From DTU019 sp050949825 (lineage in GTDB: Bacteria; Bacillota; Syntrophomonadia; Syntrophomonadales; Syntrophomonadaceae), in contig JBMNGL010000001.1 of NCBI GenBank assembly GCA_050949825.1, positions 1-64,000 on the forward strand: DNA of 64,000 bases, given 5' to 3'. The position numbers were made by a program, and so were the translations under genes. The notes under the pieces were generated by a model. It searched no databases. It saw nothing but the letters and a program-made list of their open reading frames with translations, and had not been told where the DNA came from. The first letter of the stretch is position 1; every line of letters begins with the position of its first letter. This document shows, one piece after another, positions 34,620 through 43,023 of this stretch.

Positions 34620-35414
34620 TCAACAGTGTGGAAGCACCCCAACGCTTTGGTCAACAGCGTAATAACCCTGGCAGCTATTTGTCATAGCATCTCCTACCAA
34701 AACAGTGTAAGACTTGCTCCCGGACAGCCGGTAGATGCCTGAAGACAGGGACAGGCTGTGGTAGCTATCCGCTGCCAGTGTTCCAGAATAAACCACATCC
34801 CCATAGTTATTGGTCACATTGATCTCTGTCTCATCATAATACGAAAACACAACAATGTTGCCAAACGTAAAGACGGTTGTATCAAAGGTATCTGTATCTG
34901 CTCTATAAACAGCAACATTGGCCCTATCGGCCATGCTTCTGAAGAGCCGTTTTGCAGTCACGGCTTCACCTGAATCCTGCGGTGTCCACCACAGTGGCGC
35001 CCCCGCCAATGTACCCTCGTTTTGCGGTGTTAAATCATCTTCGCATTCCTTTAGCGGTTGCATTAAAAACGGCTCATCTTCAATGTCAAAGTCTGGCTTT
35101 AATAGCGCATTGTCTTCCTGGTCTTGTCCATCATCAGGCAAAGGAATGCTGTCAGTTTGCGGCTCCTCCGAGTTCATTAGAGGTGTTCCCTCGCCTTCAT
35201 CCACAGGTGGCGGCATCGTGTCAGCAGCAGCATCATTTTCTTCTTCCCCGTTCCTAGCAACAGCCAAGATAACTGTACTATCCGTTTGCGGTTCATCTGA
35301 GTTGATAACAGGTGTTCCCCCGCCTTCATCGGCGAATACCGGACCGCATGGAATAGACAACATAAAAAACGACAACACCAAAAGCAACGCCAGGGCCTTC
35401 CTGGTAAATCCCAT
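34620..35414 (-). CDS. N-terminal part of the same surface protein, interrupted by a frameshift
   Basis: 264 codons: signal peptide (FTRKALALLLVLSFFMLSI, cleavage near VFADEGG), two near-identical acidic repeats (TPVINSDEPQTDS and TPLMNSEEPQTDS), then a beta-rich repeat (VVFSYYDETEINVTNNYG, VVYSGTLAADSYHSLSL). The frame stops at 34620, but 34435-34623 in another frame carries the next copy of the repeat (FIVFAYEDGTEFTIRNLDSG, LLYAGTLGAGEHYTM). Downstream the reading returns to the original frame in the 30690-34595 part. So one base seems lost near 34625-34640 and one gained near 34440. ATG 35414 follows GGGGGGAG. Confidence 0.75.
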   Translation of the reverse strand: MGFTRKALALLLVLSFFMLSIPCGPVFADEGGGTPVINSDEPQTDSTVILAVARNGEEENDAAADTMPPPVDEGEGTPLMNSEEPQTDSIPLPDDGQDQEDNALLKPDFDIEDEPFLMQPLKECEDDLTPQNEGTLAGAPLWWTPQDSGEAVTAKRLFRSMADRANVAVYRADTDTFDTTVFTFGNIVVFSYYDETEINVTNNYGDVVYSGTLAADSYHSLSLSSGIYRLSGSKSYTVLVGDAMTNSCQGYYAVDQSVGVLPHC

Positions 35415-35562
35415 CTTTCTCCCCCCATTTTTTCTGTATCCTTCAACACAATGTCTACATTTTACCATATTGTTCGACAATTCTGACCATACTCTAACAA
35501 TCTTAGAAATTTTCTTAGCAAAAAGTAAAGACAGGGAGGACGATGCCTGACACCATGCGCAA

Positions 35563-35612
35563 GCAAAAAAGGAACGAGCTGTTTGGCTTGAAACCAAGTA
35601 CCCGTTCCTTTT
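35563..35612 (-). terminator. Terminator of the rplM-rpsI operon
   Basis: Perfect AAAAGGAACG / CGTTCCTTTT stem enclosing a smaller TTGG/CCAA stem, ending TTTTTT on the minus strand, 28 bp after the rpsI stop. Confidence 0.75.
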
Positions 35613-35640
35613 GTTCCTTTGGTTGGTGTGGTGGTCCTGT

Positions 35641-36033
35641 TTAGCGTTTTGAGTATTGTGGTGCTTTACGGGCTTTATGCAAGCCGTATTTTTTACGCTC
35701 TGTCATGCGCGGGTCGCGCGTTAAGAAGCCTTTCTTACGCAGCAGCGGTCTCAGCTCAGCATTGGCCCGAACCAGAGCCCGGGCAATACCCAGTTGCACC
35801 GCACCGGCTTGACCATGAACGCCTCCGCCATGTACCCGACAGATCACATTAAAGCGACCCGACATATCGGTCAATACCAGCGGTTGCTCTACAACCAGAC
35901 GGCTGGTTCTATTGGGAAAATATTCTTCAAAACGTCGGCTGTTGATTTCAATACTGCCATCGCCAGGCACTAATCTAACCCTGGCTACAGCTCTCTTTCT
36001 TCTTCCGGTTCCCCAGTATTGTACTTTGTCCAT
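35641..36033 (-). CDS. rpsI: 30S ribosomal protein S9
   Basis: 130 residues; matches S9 from VQYWGTGRRKRAVARVRLVP to the C-terminal KKYGLHKARKAPQYSKR, whose last Lys-Arg reaches the P-site tRNA. ATG 36033 (7 nt after AAGGAGG) is preferred over an ATG two codons upstream, which touches the ribosome binding site. Second gene of rplM-rpsI, with a terminator behind it. Confidence 0.97.
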   Translation of the reverse strand: MDKVQYWGTGRRKRAVARVRLVPGDGSIEINSRRFEEYFPNRTSRLVVEQPLVLTDMSGRFNVICRVHGGGVHGQAGAVQLGIARALVRANAELRPLLRKKGFLTRDPRMTERKKYGLHKARKAPQYSKR

Positions 36034-36045
36034 GTTCATACCTCC

Positions 36046-36480
36046 TTACCCTCTCAGTTCGCGATGTTCCGGTTTCTGGGCCTGATGGGGATGCTGGTCT
36101 CCCTGATACACCTTAAGCTTCTTGAACATCTTCCGGCCCAGACGGTTGTGAGGAAGCATGCCTTTTACCGCTATCTCAATGGCCCTTTCGGGCTTTTTCT
36201 TCAGCATGGTCTGATAGTCAATTTCCCTTAAGCCCCCCGGATAACCGGTATAATAACGGTATTTTTTCTGTTGCAGTTTGTCTCCGCTGAGTTCAATCTT
36301 ATCAGCATTAATAATGATGATGTAATCACCGGTATCCAGATGAGGCGTGTAGGTGGGCTTATGTTTGCCTCTCAGAATCGTCGCCACTTCTGAAGCAAGC
36401 CGACCGAGTCTCTGTCCGCTTGCATCTATGATATACCACTTGCGGTCAATTTCCGCAGGTTTAGCCATGTAGGTCTTCAC
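36046..36480 (-). CDS. rplM: 50S ribosomal protein L13
   Basis: 144 residues of L13: MAKPAEIDRKWYIIDASGQR, LGRLASEVATILRGKHKPTY and GMLPHNRLGRKMFKKLKVY. Translation starts at GTG 36480, 7 nt after AGGAGG. It heads a two-gene operon with rpsI, with a vegetative promoter and a structured leader upstream. Confidence 0.97.
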   Translation of the reverse strand: MKTYMAKPAEIDRKWYIIDASGQRLGRLASEVATILRGKHKPTYTPHLDTGDYIIIINADKIELSGDKLQQKKYRYYTGYPGGLREIDYQTMLKKKPERAIEIAVKGMLPHNRLGRKMFKKLKVYQGDQHPHQAQKPEHRELRG

Positions 36481-36483
36481 GAT

Positions 36484-36565
36484 TTTCCCTCCTGTGTGTC
36501 TCCGTTTGCCTCTCAAGTCTGCCTGTCAACGGGGCAGAAGCCAGCCACACTTGTCGAGACTACCT
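36484..36565 (-). ncRNA. Candidate L13 leader (untranslated regulatory RNA)
   Basis: The ~80-nt leader between the promoter and rplM can form TCTGCC / GGCAGA and an enclosing GTCTC / GAGAC helix next to the ribosome binding site. L13 leaders of this kind allow autoregulation in Firmicutes. I infer it from position and pairing only. Confidence 0.35.
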
Positions 36566-36569
36566 TATT

Positions 36570-36599
36570 AATATAGCCAAAAATTCCTGTCATTGTCAA
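36570..36599 (-). promoter_or_regulatory. Promoter of rplM-rpsI
   Basis: Minus strand TTGACA, an 18-bp spacer and TATATT: close to the vegetative consensus, with the start expected about 85 bp before rplM. Confidence 0.7.
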
Positions 36600-36663
36600 G
36601 AATAGATCGGCCTCACCGGCCATTTTAACGAAAATATTTATGGATTGCTTTCTTTACTAAGCA

Positions 36664-36748
36664 CCCATACCCCGAGGGCATGGGCAACCACCGATGAAAT
36701 GGGTCATCTACGCACCATATTTACTTAATATTGGGGTGCCAGGCACCC
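36664..36748 (-). terminator. Two small hairpins after truA
   Basis: GGGTGCC/GGCACCC (36733-36748) and GCCCAT...ATGGG (36664-36685) follow the truA stop. Neither has a U-tract, so termination is uncertain. Confidence 0.3.
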
Positions 36749-36754
36749 ATGATT

Positions 36755-37489
36755 CTAATAGTCTACCCTCACCAGGTATAAGCCTTGCGGGGGCGCGGTC
36801 GGTCCGGCATAGTTTCTATCCTGCCGGGCGATTATGGCAGCCATTTCCGCAGCCGGTCGGCGATCCCGCCCGATCTCCATCAAGGTTCCCATTATAATGC
36901 GCACCATATTATAAAGAAAGCCGTCGGCGGCGATATCAAGAACCAGGTAATCGCCCTGTTCTTGCAGATGGCATTGTGATATGGTGCGTGTGAAGGTTTT
37001 TACCGAAGAGCCGCTGGCACAAAAGGATTTGAAATTTTGCCTGCCAGTAAGGAACCTGCAGGATTCCTGCATGGCCTTAATATTAAGGGTCTCCGTGCTG
37101 CACCAGGCATATTTCCGCTGGCAGACCGCTCCAATGGGATTGCGGTATATCAGGTAGCGGTAATGCTTGATCTTGGCTTGAAAGCGGGGATGGAAACAGT
37201 CCGGGGCAGCCTGGCTTTGCAGCACCTGAATATCCGCCGGCAAATGGCTGTTCAAGGCCTGACCCCAACGCTCCGCCGGTATGCTGGCGGCGGTGTCAAA
37301 GGCAATTACCTGTCCTAAAGCGTGCACCCCGGCATCGGTACGACCGGCAAATAACAATGATACCTCTTCACCGCTAAGACTGTTAATGGCTTGCTGCAGT
37401 ATGGCCTGCACGGTGGGAACCCGGAGTTGAATCTGAAAGCCATGATAATGGCTGCCGTCATATTGAATAATCATTTTAATCCTGTGCAT
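36755..37489 (-). CDS. truA: tRNA pseudouridine synthase A
   Basis: A 244-residue enzyme that isomerises U38-U40 in tRNA anticodon arms. The catalytic Asp is in LLFAGRTDAGVHALGQV (~55). Other family stretches are IQYDGSHYHGFQIQ, FHPRFQAKIKHYRYLIY, FLTGRQNFKSFCASG and DGFLYNMVRIIMGTL. ATG 37489 follows AGGGAGAG. It is the usual last gene of the ecfA1-ecfA2-ecfT-truA string behind rplQ. Confidence 0.95.
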   Translation of the reverse strand: MHRIKMIIQYDGSHYHGFQIQLRVPTVQAILQQAINSLSGEEVSLLFAGRTDAGVHALGQVIAFDTAASIPAERWGQALNSHLPADIQVLQSQAAPDCFHPRFQAKIKHYRYLIYRNPIGAVCQRKYAWCSTETLNIKAMQESCRFLTGRQNFKSFCASGSSVKTFTRTISQCHLQEQGDYLVLDIAADGFLYNMVRIIMGTLMEIGRDRRPAAEMAAIIARQDRNYAGPTAPPQGLYLVRVDY

Positions 37490-37515
37490 GAGACTCTCCC
37501 TAATATGCAATGGTA

Positions 37516-38283
37516 TCAAAGCAGCCAGGCCAGACATAGCACAAGAACATGAATGCTGATATACTGGTAATCCCCTTTGCCCATGGATAACGGCCGCATG
37601 CGGGTGCGTGCCTGCCCTGCCGCATAAGCCCTGCTTTCCATAGCTTCCCCGATATCAATGGCCCGCTGGAGCGACAGCCTTAGGAGCGGCACCACCAGGC
37701 TCAATGCGTTTTGCAGCCGCTTCTTGATATTAAAACCTACCGATGCTGCCCCCCGGCCTATTTGCGCCATCCTGATCTGCTCTGTTTCTTCCACCAGTAT
37801 GGGCAGGAAACGCAACGCCAGACTGATTATAATAACCAGTTCCCCTACCGGCAAACCGGTTCGGGCCAGGGGGGACAATATGCGCTCCAGGCCATGGGTC
37901 AAAGCAGCCGGCGCGGTGCTAAAGGTCAAAACCAGGGCCGCCAGCACTATCACGGTAAGACGTATGGCCAGGGCTGCCACCGCTGCTAATGCTTCTGCAG
38001 CGGGATATAGGCTGGCACCGACAATCCATTGCAAAATCAGGGTAATGATGATAATCCAAAGAAAGGGCCGGTAGCCCTGCCAATAGGCCCTGAAACCGAT
38101 CTGGCTCTGCCAGGCCAATGCCAGTACAAAGAAGGCCAGGCACACTAATCCTAAAGGATATGAGGCTGCGGCTACAGCAACGCTTAAGAGCGCCAACCCC
38201 AGCATTTTGCTGCGCGGGTCGAGCCGGTGCAGGAATGAGTCGATAAGAATATACTGCCCCTGATCAAGTTGGGCATATTTCAT
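37516..38283 (-). CDS. ecfT: Energy-coupling factor transporter transmembrane protein EcfT
   Basis: A 255-residue membrane protein, about five hydrophobic segments (ALLSVAVAAASYPLGLVCLA, LWIIIITLILQWIVGASLY and others). It has the coupling-helix signatures ARTGLPVGELVIIISLALRF and AMESRAYAAGQAR (Ala-Arg-x type) that touch the two ATPases. EcfT is shared by several vitamin or metal-binding S components; none is encoded here. The upstream part of the frame is made of a 24-bp tandem repeat, so ATG 38283 is the likely start. Confidence 0.9.
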   Translation of the reverse strand: MKYAQLDQGQYILIDSFLHRLDPRSKMLGLALLSVAVAAASYPLGLVCLAFFVLALAWQSQIGFRAYWQGYRPFLWIIIITLILQWIVGASLYPAAEALAAVAALAIRLTVIVLAALVLTFSTAPAALTHGLERILSPLARTGLPVGELVIIISLALRFLPILVEETEQIRMAQIGRGAASVGFNIKKRLQNALSLVVPLLRLSLQRAIDIGEAMESRAYAAGQARTRMRPLSMGKGDYQYISIHVLVLCLAWLL

Positions 38284-38308
38284 GGCCATGGTCCCCTGTA
38301 ATTCGGTT

Positions 38309-38401
38309 GGGATGACAACGGTAGGCCGCTCAGGATGACAACGGTAGGCCACCTGAGACGACAACGGTAGATCGTCTGGGATGACAACAGTAAGCTGCTG
38401 G
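38309..38401. repeat. Tandem repeat, four ~24-bp units
   Basis: GGATGACAACGGTAGGCC-type units at 38309, 38333, 38357 and 38379, decaying from left to right. The core GGATGACAA is shared with the dispersed repeats near 21.3 and 59.5 kb. It fills most of the ecfA2-ecfT gap. Confidence 0.65.
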
Positions 38402-38437
38402 CATTCCGGACCCTGCATAAAATCATTAAACGTTTCG

Positions 38438-39298
38438 TTAATGACCGGCCCCTTGACGAAGTTTTTGAATAATTAGCTCGGCAGCCTGTTCGCGATTCTG
38501 AACCCGCCGGGAAAGGGGCCACCCGCAATGCAGCAGCCTGGTGATTAAATCCTGATAAGCGGCTAATTTAAGGCCCAGAGGGAGCAACTGCGGTTGATAG
38601 GCAGGAAGATCTGCGCAAGCTGCCTCCAAAACCATCGTGCCCCGGTCGATAATCAATAAGCGGTCACAGATGGACAGGTGATTCATATTGTGGCTGACCA
38701 TTATAATGCCGGTAGACTGAGCGGCCAACTGACACAGCACTTTAAAGAGCTGCTCCTGGCCCCAATAATCGAGCCCGGCCGCCGGCTCATCGAGGAGCAG
38801 ATAAGATGGTTTCATGGCCAGTATGCTGGCAATCGCCACTCTCCGCTGCTCACCGCCACTCAGGCTGCACGTCTGGCGGTCTTTCATGGAATGATAATCC
38901 AGACCTACCTGTTGCATGCTCCAGAGCACCCGTTCCATGACCTGCTGGCGGTTCATATCCATATTCCTGGGCCCGTAGGCGATTTCATCATACACCAGGC
39001 GTTCAAAAATCTGGCGCTCAGGAAATTGCTGCACCAGGCCTACCCGTTGATGCCACACCCGGCCCTGGTCAGGAGTCAATAGTCGACAGGAATCATCCTC
39101 TAACTCTACTGCACCCTGGTCAGGTTTGAGCATGCCCGCCAGAATCAGCAACAGTGTCGATTTTCCCGACCCGGAATGGCCGGTTACGCCCATAATCTCC
39201 CCCGGACTTACCTTTATGGAGATGTTGTTTATGGCCCGGGTTTGATAAGGTGTTTTTGCTTGATATGTGTAAGCGATATTTTTCACCGCAAGTGGCAT
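38438..39298 (-). CDS. ecfA2: Energy-coupling factor transporter ATPase 2
   Basis: A 286-residue ABC ATPase: Walker A GHSGSGKST, Q-loop VGLVQQFPERQIF, signature SLSGGEQRRVAIA and Walker B YLLLDEPAAGLD. The YQ-PERQ-F variant is typical of EcfA2. Its ATG 39298 lies inside the end of ecfA1 (16-bp overlap), showing coupling; the frame upstream of that is a shadow of ecfA1. Forms a heterodimer with EcfA1. Confidence 0.93.
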   Translation of the reverse strand: MPLAVKNIAYTYQAKTPYQTRAINNISIKVSPGEIMGVTGHSGSGKSTLLLILAGMLKPDQGAVELEDDSCRLLTPDQGRVWHQRVGLVQQFPERQIFERLVYDEIAYGPRNMDMNRQQVMERVLWSMQQVGLDYHSMKDRQTCSLSGGEQRRVAIASILAMKPSYLLLDEPAAGLDYWGQEQLFKVLCQLAAQSTGIIMVSHNMNHLSICDRLLIIDRGTMVLEAACADLPAYQPQLLPLGLKLAAYQDLITRLLHCGWPLSRRVQNREQAAELIIQKLRQGAGH

Positions 39299-40098
39299 AG
39301 CGCTTTGATTAAGTCCTCCATTAACAGGATAGTATCCGATAATCTGCTGGGAATGCCGCGATTGATAAGGTCTATTAAGACCCTTACTTCCAATGGCGCA
39401 ACCCCCAGGCAGCGCATCTTGTCGGTCTGGGGCAGAATATCCCGAGGCGATCCCTCCAGGGCGATTTGCCCCTGTTGCAGGATAATTATGCGGTCGGCCA
39501 TAACCACTTCCTCCACCTGATGGGTAATCCAAATCAGCCCCACCCGGCCTTCCTGACGCAGGGACAGCAGGGCTTGAATTACCTCCCGCTGCCCGGCCTG
39601 ATCCAACATGCTGGTAGGCTCATCAAGAATCAGGTAGCCTGGTTGCATGGCCAGGAGTCCGGCCAGGGCCGCTTTCTGTTTAAGACCTCCGGACAAAAGA
39701 TAAGGAGGATGTTTTGCCAACTCCTCCATAGATAACTGTTGCAAGGCTCTCTGTACCCTGCTGCGAATCTCTGCAGGGGAAAGACCCAAATTTTCAGGTC
39801 CAAAAGCCACATCTTCTTCAACTGTCGGGGCAATGAAGTGATGATCCGGTTGAGCATGGAGCAGACCGACCCTCTTCTTAATGGCGGTACTATGGGTGCG
39901 GCTGTCCATACCATCCACTGTTACACTGCCCTGGGAGGGCAGCAACATCCCGTTCATAAGCCTGGCCAGGGTTGACTTTCCAGAACCATTGCTGCCCAGA
40001 ATAGCTACAAACTCCCCCGGTTGGACCTGCAGATCCAATCTGTCAATCACCGCAATTCCCGCTTTATAATGAAAGCTGGCCTGCTTAAGGCAGATCAT
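39283..40098 (-). CDS. ecfA1: Energy-coupling factor transporter ATPase 1
   Basis: A 271-residue ABC ATPase: Walker A GSNGSGKSTLA, Q-loop GLLHAQPDHHFIAPTVEEDV, a signature reading LLSGGLKQKAALAG and Walker B YLILDEPTSMLD. The Q-loop PDHHF resembles the PDNQF of EcfA1 proteins. The signature has Leu-Lys in place of the common Gln-Arg but keeps LSGG. It overlaps the rplQ stop by 4 bp (ATGA), so it is translated with the ribosomal operon. Confidence 0.93.
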   Translation of the reverse strand: MICLKQASFHYKAGIAVIDRLDLQVQPGEFVAILGSNGSGKSTLARLMNGMLLPSQGSVTVDGMDSRTHSTAIKKRVGLLHAQPDHHFIAPTVEEDVAFGPENLGLSPAEIRSRVQRALQQLSMEELAKHPPYLLSGGLKQKAALAGLLAMQPGYLILDEPTSMLDQAGQREVIQALLSLRQEGRVGLIWITHQVEEVVMADRIIILQQGQIALEGSPRDILPQTDKMRCLGVAPLEVRVLIDLINRGIPSRLSDTILLMEDLIKALCHLR

Positions 40099-40436
40099 TT
40101 CAGCAATTCAATAATTGCCATGGGGGCGCCATCTCCTTGACGGTAGCCAATCTTTATAATACGGGTATAGCCGCCCTGACGTTCCTGGTAGCGGTCTGCC
40201 AGCTCAGAAAACAGTTTCTTGACCACCGGTTCCTTGGTTAGATAAGAGTGGGCCTGACGGCGTGCATGCAAATCCCCTTGTTTGCCAAGGCTTATCATCT
40301 TATCAGTGATGCGTTTAATCTCTTTAGCTCTGGTTTCTGTGGTGGTTATTTTTTCATTTTCCAACAAAGAGGTTACGGCATTTCTCAGCAATGCCTTTCT
40401 TTGATGGCTCAAAAGCCCTAATCTACGGTAAGCCAC
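40095..40436 (-). CDS. rplQ: 50S ribosomal protein L17
   Basis: 113 residues; AYRRLGLLSHQRKALLRNAV, TSLLENEKITTTETRAKEIK and the end GYRQGDGAPMAIIELL match L17. It lies 15 bp after rpoA and its stop overlaps the ecfA1 start. Confidence 0.97.
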   Translation of the reverse strand: MAYRRLGLLSHQRKALLRNAVTSLLENEKITTTETRAKEIKRITDKMISLGKQGDLHARRQAHSYLTKEPVVKKLFSELADRYQERQGGYTRIIKIGYRQGDGAPMAIIELLK

Positions 40437-40451
40437 AGGGGCTCCTCCTTT

Positions 40452-41402
40452 CTAGTCCTCTGGTTTCTTAAAGGACAGGTCAAGTTCTTTTAGTTTTCTT
40501 TCAATTTCTTCCAGGGATTTTTGCCCCAGGTTCCTGATCTTGCTCATTTCTTCCCGAGTCTTTTCAATGAGATCTCCAACGGTATTGATATTAGCCCTTT
40601 TTAAGCCGTTGGAGGCACGCACCGAAAGTTCCAGTTCTTCGATGGACATCTCCAGGACCTTGTCTTTCTTTTCTTCTTCTTTTTCTACCAATATTTCTAC
40701 TTCCGCATAGGTGTCATCAATCTCGGTAAACAGTTTTAAGTATTCGATCAGGATTTGAGCTGATAAGCTGATGCCTTCTTCCGGACTGATGCTTCCATTA
40801 GTCCATACCTCCAGGGTCAGGCTGTCATAATCGGTGCGCTTGCCGACCCGGGCCATATCCACAGAATAGTTGACCTTGGTAACCGGGGTATATATGGAGT
40901 CAATGGGTATCAACCCTACGATATCTTCACCCTTTATCGGCTGCTGATCAGCGCTTACGTAGCCCCGACCGCGTTCGATGGTGAGTTCCATGGCTATTTT
41001 AGCCCCTTGATCAAGGGTCGCAATATGAAGATCCGGGTTGAGTATCTCCACTTCACCATCAGGTGTAATGTCGCTGGCCTTCAACTCCATTTTACCTTCT
41101 TGCTCGATGCGCAAAATCTTGCGCTCCTGATTATCGTATTTGAGAACCAATTTCTTAATGTTGAGGATAATTTCCGTGGTGTCCTCCACAACATTGGGTA
41201 TGGTTGAGAATTCATGCAATACCCCATCTATCTTGATGGAGGTAACCGCCGCTCCCGGCAACGAGGACAAGAGCACCCGGCGCAGGGAATTGCCCAGTGT
41301 GGTGCCGTAACCACGCTCCAATGGTTCAATAACAAACTTGCCATAGTTGTTTTCGGCATCTTTATCCACACACTCAATGCGTGGTTTTTCCATTTCTAGC
41401 AT
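40452..41402 (-). CDS. rpoA: RNA polymerase subunit alpha
   Basis: 316 residues. The N-terminal assembly domain holds EPLERGYGTTLGNSLRRVLL and SLPGAAVTSIKIDGVLHEFS. A linker rich in Glu/Lys (VEKEEEKKDKVLEMS) leads to the C-terminal domain (LELSVRASNGLKRANINTVG, LGQKSLEEIERKL) that contacts UP elements and regulators. Standard place between rpsD and rplQ. Confidence 0.97.
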   Translation of the reverse strand: MLEMEKPRIECVDKDAENNYGKFVIEPLERGYGTTLGNSLRRVLLSSLPGAAVTSIKIDGVLHEFSTIPNVVEDTTEIILNIKKLVLKYDNQERKILRIEQEGKMELKASDITPDGEVEILNPDLHIATLDQGAKIAMELTIERGRGYVSADQQPIKGEDIVGLIPIDSIYTPVTKVNYSVDMARVGKRTDYDSLTLEVWTNGSISPEEGISLSAQILIEYLKLFTEIDDTYAEVEILVEKEEEKKDKVLEMSIEELELSVRASNGLKRANINTVGDLIEKTREEMSKIRNLGQKSLEEIERKLKELDLSFKKPED

Positions 41403-41430
41403 TACAATAGACCCTCCTTTCTAGTGTTGA

Positions 41431-42060
41431 TTATCTAGAGTAGAGTTCTACGATGAGCTGTTCATGAACCTGAGTGTCAATCTGATCCCGTGTCGGGTAA
41501 GCCAGCACAGTACCAGACAGATTCTCCACATCCACAGTCAGCCACTCTGGTGGGGTCTTATATGCTGCCTGCTCCTTGACTTCCGCAAATTTGGAAGAAT
41601 CCTTGCGGCCAGGCCGGACCTGAATAACATCATTCACCCTGACCAGCATGGAAGGAATAGTAGCCTTTTTGCCATTAATGCTAAAATGTCCATGGTTGAC
41701 CAACTGGCGGGCTTCTGCTCGAGATGCAGCAAAACCGAGCCGGTACACTACATTATCCAAACGTCTCTCCAACAGGACCAGGAGGTTCTCACCGGTAATC
41801 CCCTGCTGGCGATCGGCCTTTTTAAAATAATTGCTAAACTGTTTTTCCAAAACCCCATAGATTCTGCGGGTTTTTTGTTTTTCGCGCAACTGTAGCCCGT
41901 ATTCGGAGGGCTTTTGTCTCCGGCCTTGTCCATGGGCACCCGGCGGATAGGGTTTTCTCTCTACAGAGCACTTTTCCGAGTAGCACCGGTCTCCCTTTAG
42001 GAACAGCTTTTCACCCTCCCGGCGACACTGGCGGCAAACGGAATCAATATATCTTCCCAC
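41431..42060 (-). CDS. rpsD: 30S ribosomal protein S4
   Basis: 209 residues. An N-terminal zinc site is kept (CRQCRREG...CYSEKC), then the S4 domain (ERRLDNVVYRLGFAASRAEA, QLVNHGHFSINGKK). S4 is a primary 16S binder and often represses its own operon. Located between rpsK and rpoA. Confidence 0.97.
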   Translation of the reverse strand: MGRYIDSVCRQCRREGEKLFLKGDRCYSEKCSVERKPYPPGAHGQGRRQKPSEYGLQLREKQKTRRIYGVLEKQFSNYFKKADRQQGITGENLLVLLERRLDNVVYRLGFAASRAEARQLVNHGHFSINGKKATIPSMLVRVNDVIQVRPGRKDSSKFAEVKEQAAYKTPPEWLTVDVENLSGTVLAYPTRDQIDTQVHEQLIVELYSR

Positions 42061-42076
42061 TTATGCCACTACCTCC

Positions 42077-42469
42077 TTATACTCTTCTTCTTTTGGGCGG
42101 CCTGCACCCGTTGTGGGGAATGGGTGTTACATCTTTAATCACACTTACTTCTAAACCCGCAGCCTGCAGGGAGCGAATCGCTGCTTCACGTCCTGCCCCG
42201 GGGCCTTTGACATAACATTCAACTTCTTTTAGACCATGCTCCATAGCCGCTCGTGCTGCGTTCTCCGCCGCCTGTTGAGCCGCAAAAGGTGTACTTTTGC
42301 GGGATCCCTTGAAACCAACCGTCCCGGCACTCGACCAGGAGATGGCATTTCCATGCCGATCGGTAATGGAGATGATGGTATTGTTAAAGGTTGATTTGAT
42401 GTGAGCAATGCCATGTTCTATGTTCTTTTTCTCACGCCTTTTAACCCTGGTGGTTGTCTTTCTGGCCAC
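42077..42469 (-). CDS. rpsK: 30S ribosomal protein S11
   Basis: 130 residues; GIAHIKSTFNNTIISITDRH, GNAISWSSAGTVGFKGSRKS and the C-terminal PIPHNGCRPPKRRRV are S11 signatures. Sits 21 bp after rpsM. Confidence 0.98.
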   Translation of the reverse strand: MARKTTTRVKRREKKNIEHGIAHIKSTFNNTIISITDRHGNAISWSSAGTVGFKGSRKSTPFAAQQAAENAARAAMEHGLKEVECYVKGPGAGREAAIRSLQAAGLEVSVIKDVTPIPHNGCRPPKRRRV

Positions 42470-42490
42470 TAATGAATCCCCCTTTTCACA

Positions 42491-42859
42491 CTATTTCTTT
42501 CTGCCTCCCGCAGTCCGCTTGGGTCCTTTGCGGGTGCGTGCATTTGTCTTGGTATTCTGGCCTCTGACCGGCAGGCCGCGCCGATGGCGTATCCCCCGGT
42601 AACAACCCAGGTCCATCAACCTCTTGATATCCATACTGATCTGTCTGCGCAGATCACCTTCCACATGATGGTTCTTTTCAATGATTTCCCTCAGCCTGGA
42701 AACCTCTTCCTCGGTTAAATCTTTGACCCGGGTATCGGGATTTATACCTGCCTGAGCCAGGATCTGCCTTGAGGAAGGCCTGCCGATGCCGTAAATATAT
42801 GTTAGCGACACTTCAACTCTTTTGTCCCGCGGTAAGTCTACACCAGCTATTCTTGCCAA
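42491..42859 (-). CDS. rpsM: 30S ribosomal protein S13
   Basis: 122 residues; ARIAGVDLPRDKRVEVSLTY, IYGIGRPSSRQIL and the basic end RGLPVRGQNTKTNARTRKGP match S13. The tail reaches tRNA in the decoding region. Confidence 0.98.
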   Translation of the reverse strand: MARIAGVDLPRDKRVEVSLTYIYGIGRPSSRQILAQAGINPDTRVKDLTEEEVSRLREIIEKNHHVEGDLRRQISMDIKRLMDLGCYRGIRHRRGLPVRGQNTKTNARTRKGPKRTAGGRKK

Positions 42860-42880
42860 ATCTTTTCACCTCCCGATTAT

Positions 42881-42994
42881 TTAACCTTGCACCTGTTTAT
42901 GCTTGGGGTTTTCACATATTACCATGACCCGCCCCTTGCGTTTGATAATCTTGCATTTCTCACACATTGGCTTGACTGACGGTTTTACCTTCAA
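42881..42994 (-). CDS. rpmJ: 50S ribosomal protein L36
   Basis: 37 residues, read by eye: KVKPSVKPMCEKCKIIKRK then GRVMVICENPKHKQVQG. The zinc ligands CxxC, Cys and His are all present. The start is TTG 42994, behind GAGGAGG, in the normal place between infA and rpsM. Confidence 0.93.
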   Translation of the reverse strand: MKVKPSVKPMCEKCKIIKRKGRVMVICENPKHKQVQG

Positions 42995-43023
42995 GATCTT
43001 TACCTCCTCGTTTTGCCCGTGTC

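Noticed and set aside
34918..35550. 210-codon ORF opposite the surface protein start
   Set aside because: Serine-rich translation produced by the complementary strand of acidic repeats; no start signals.
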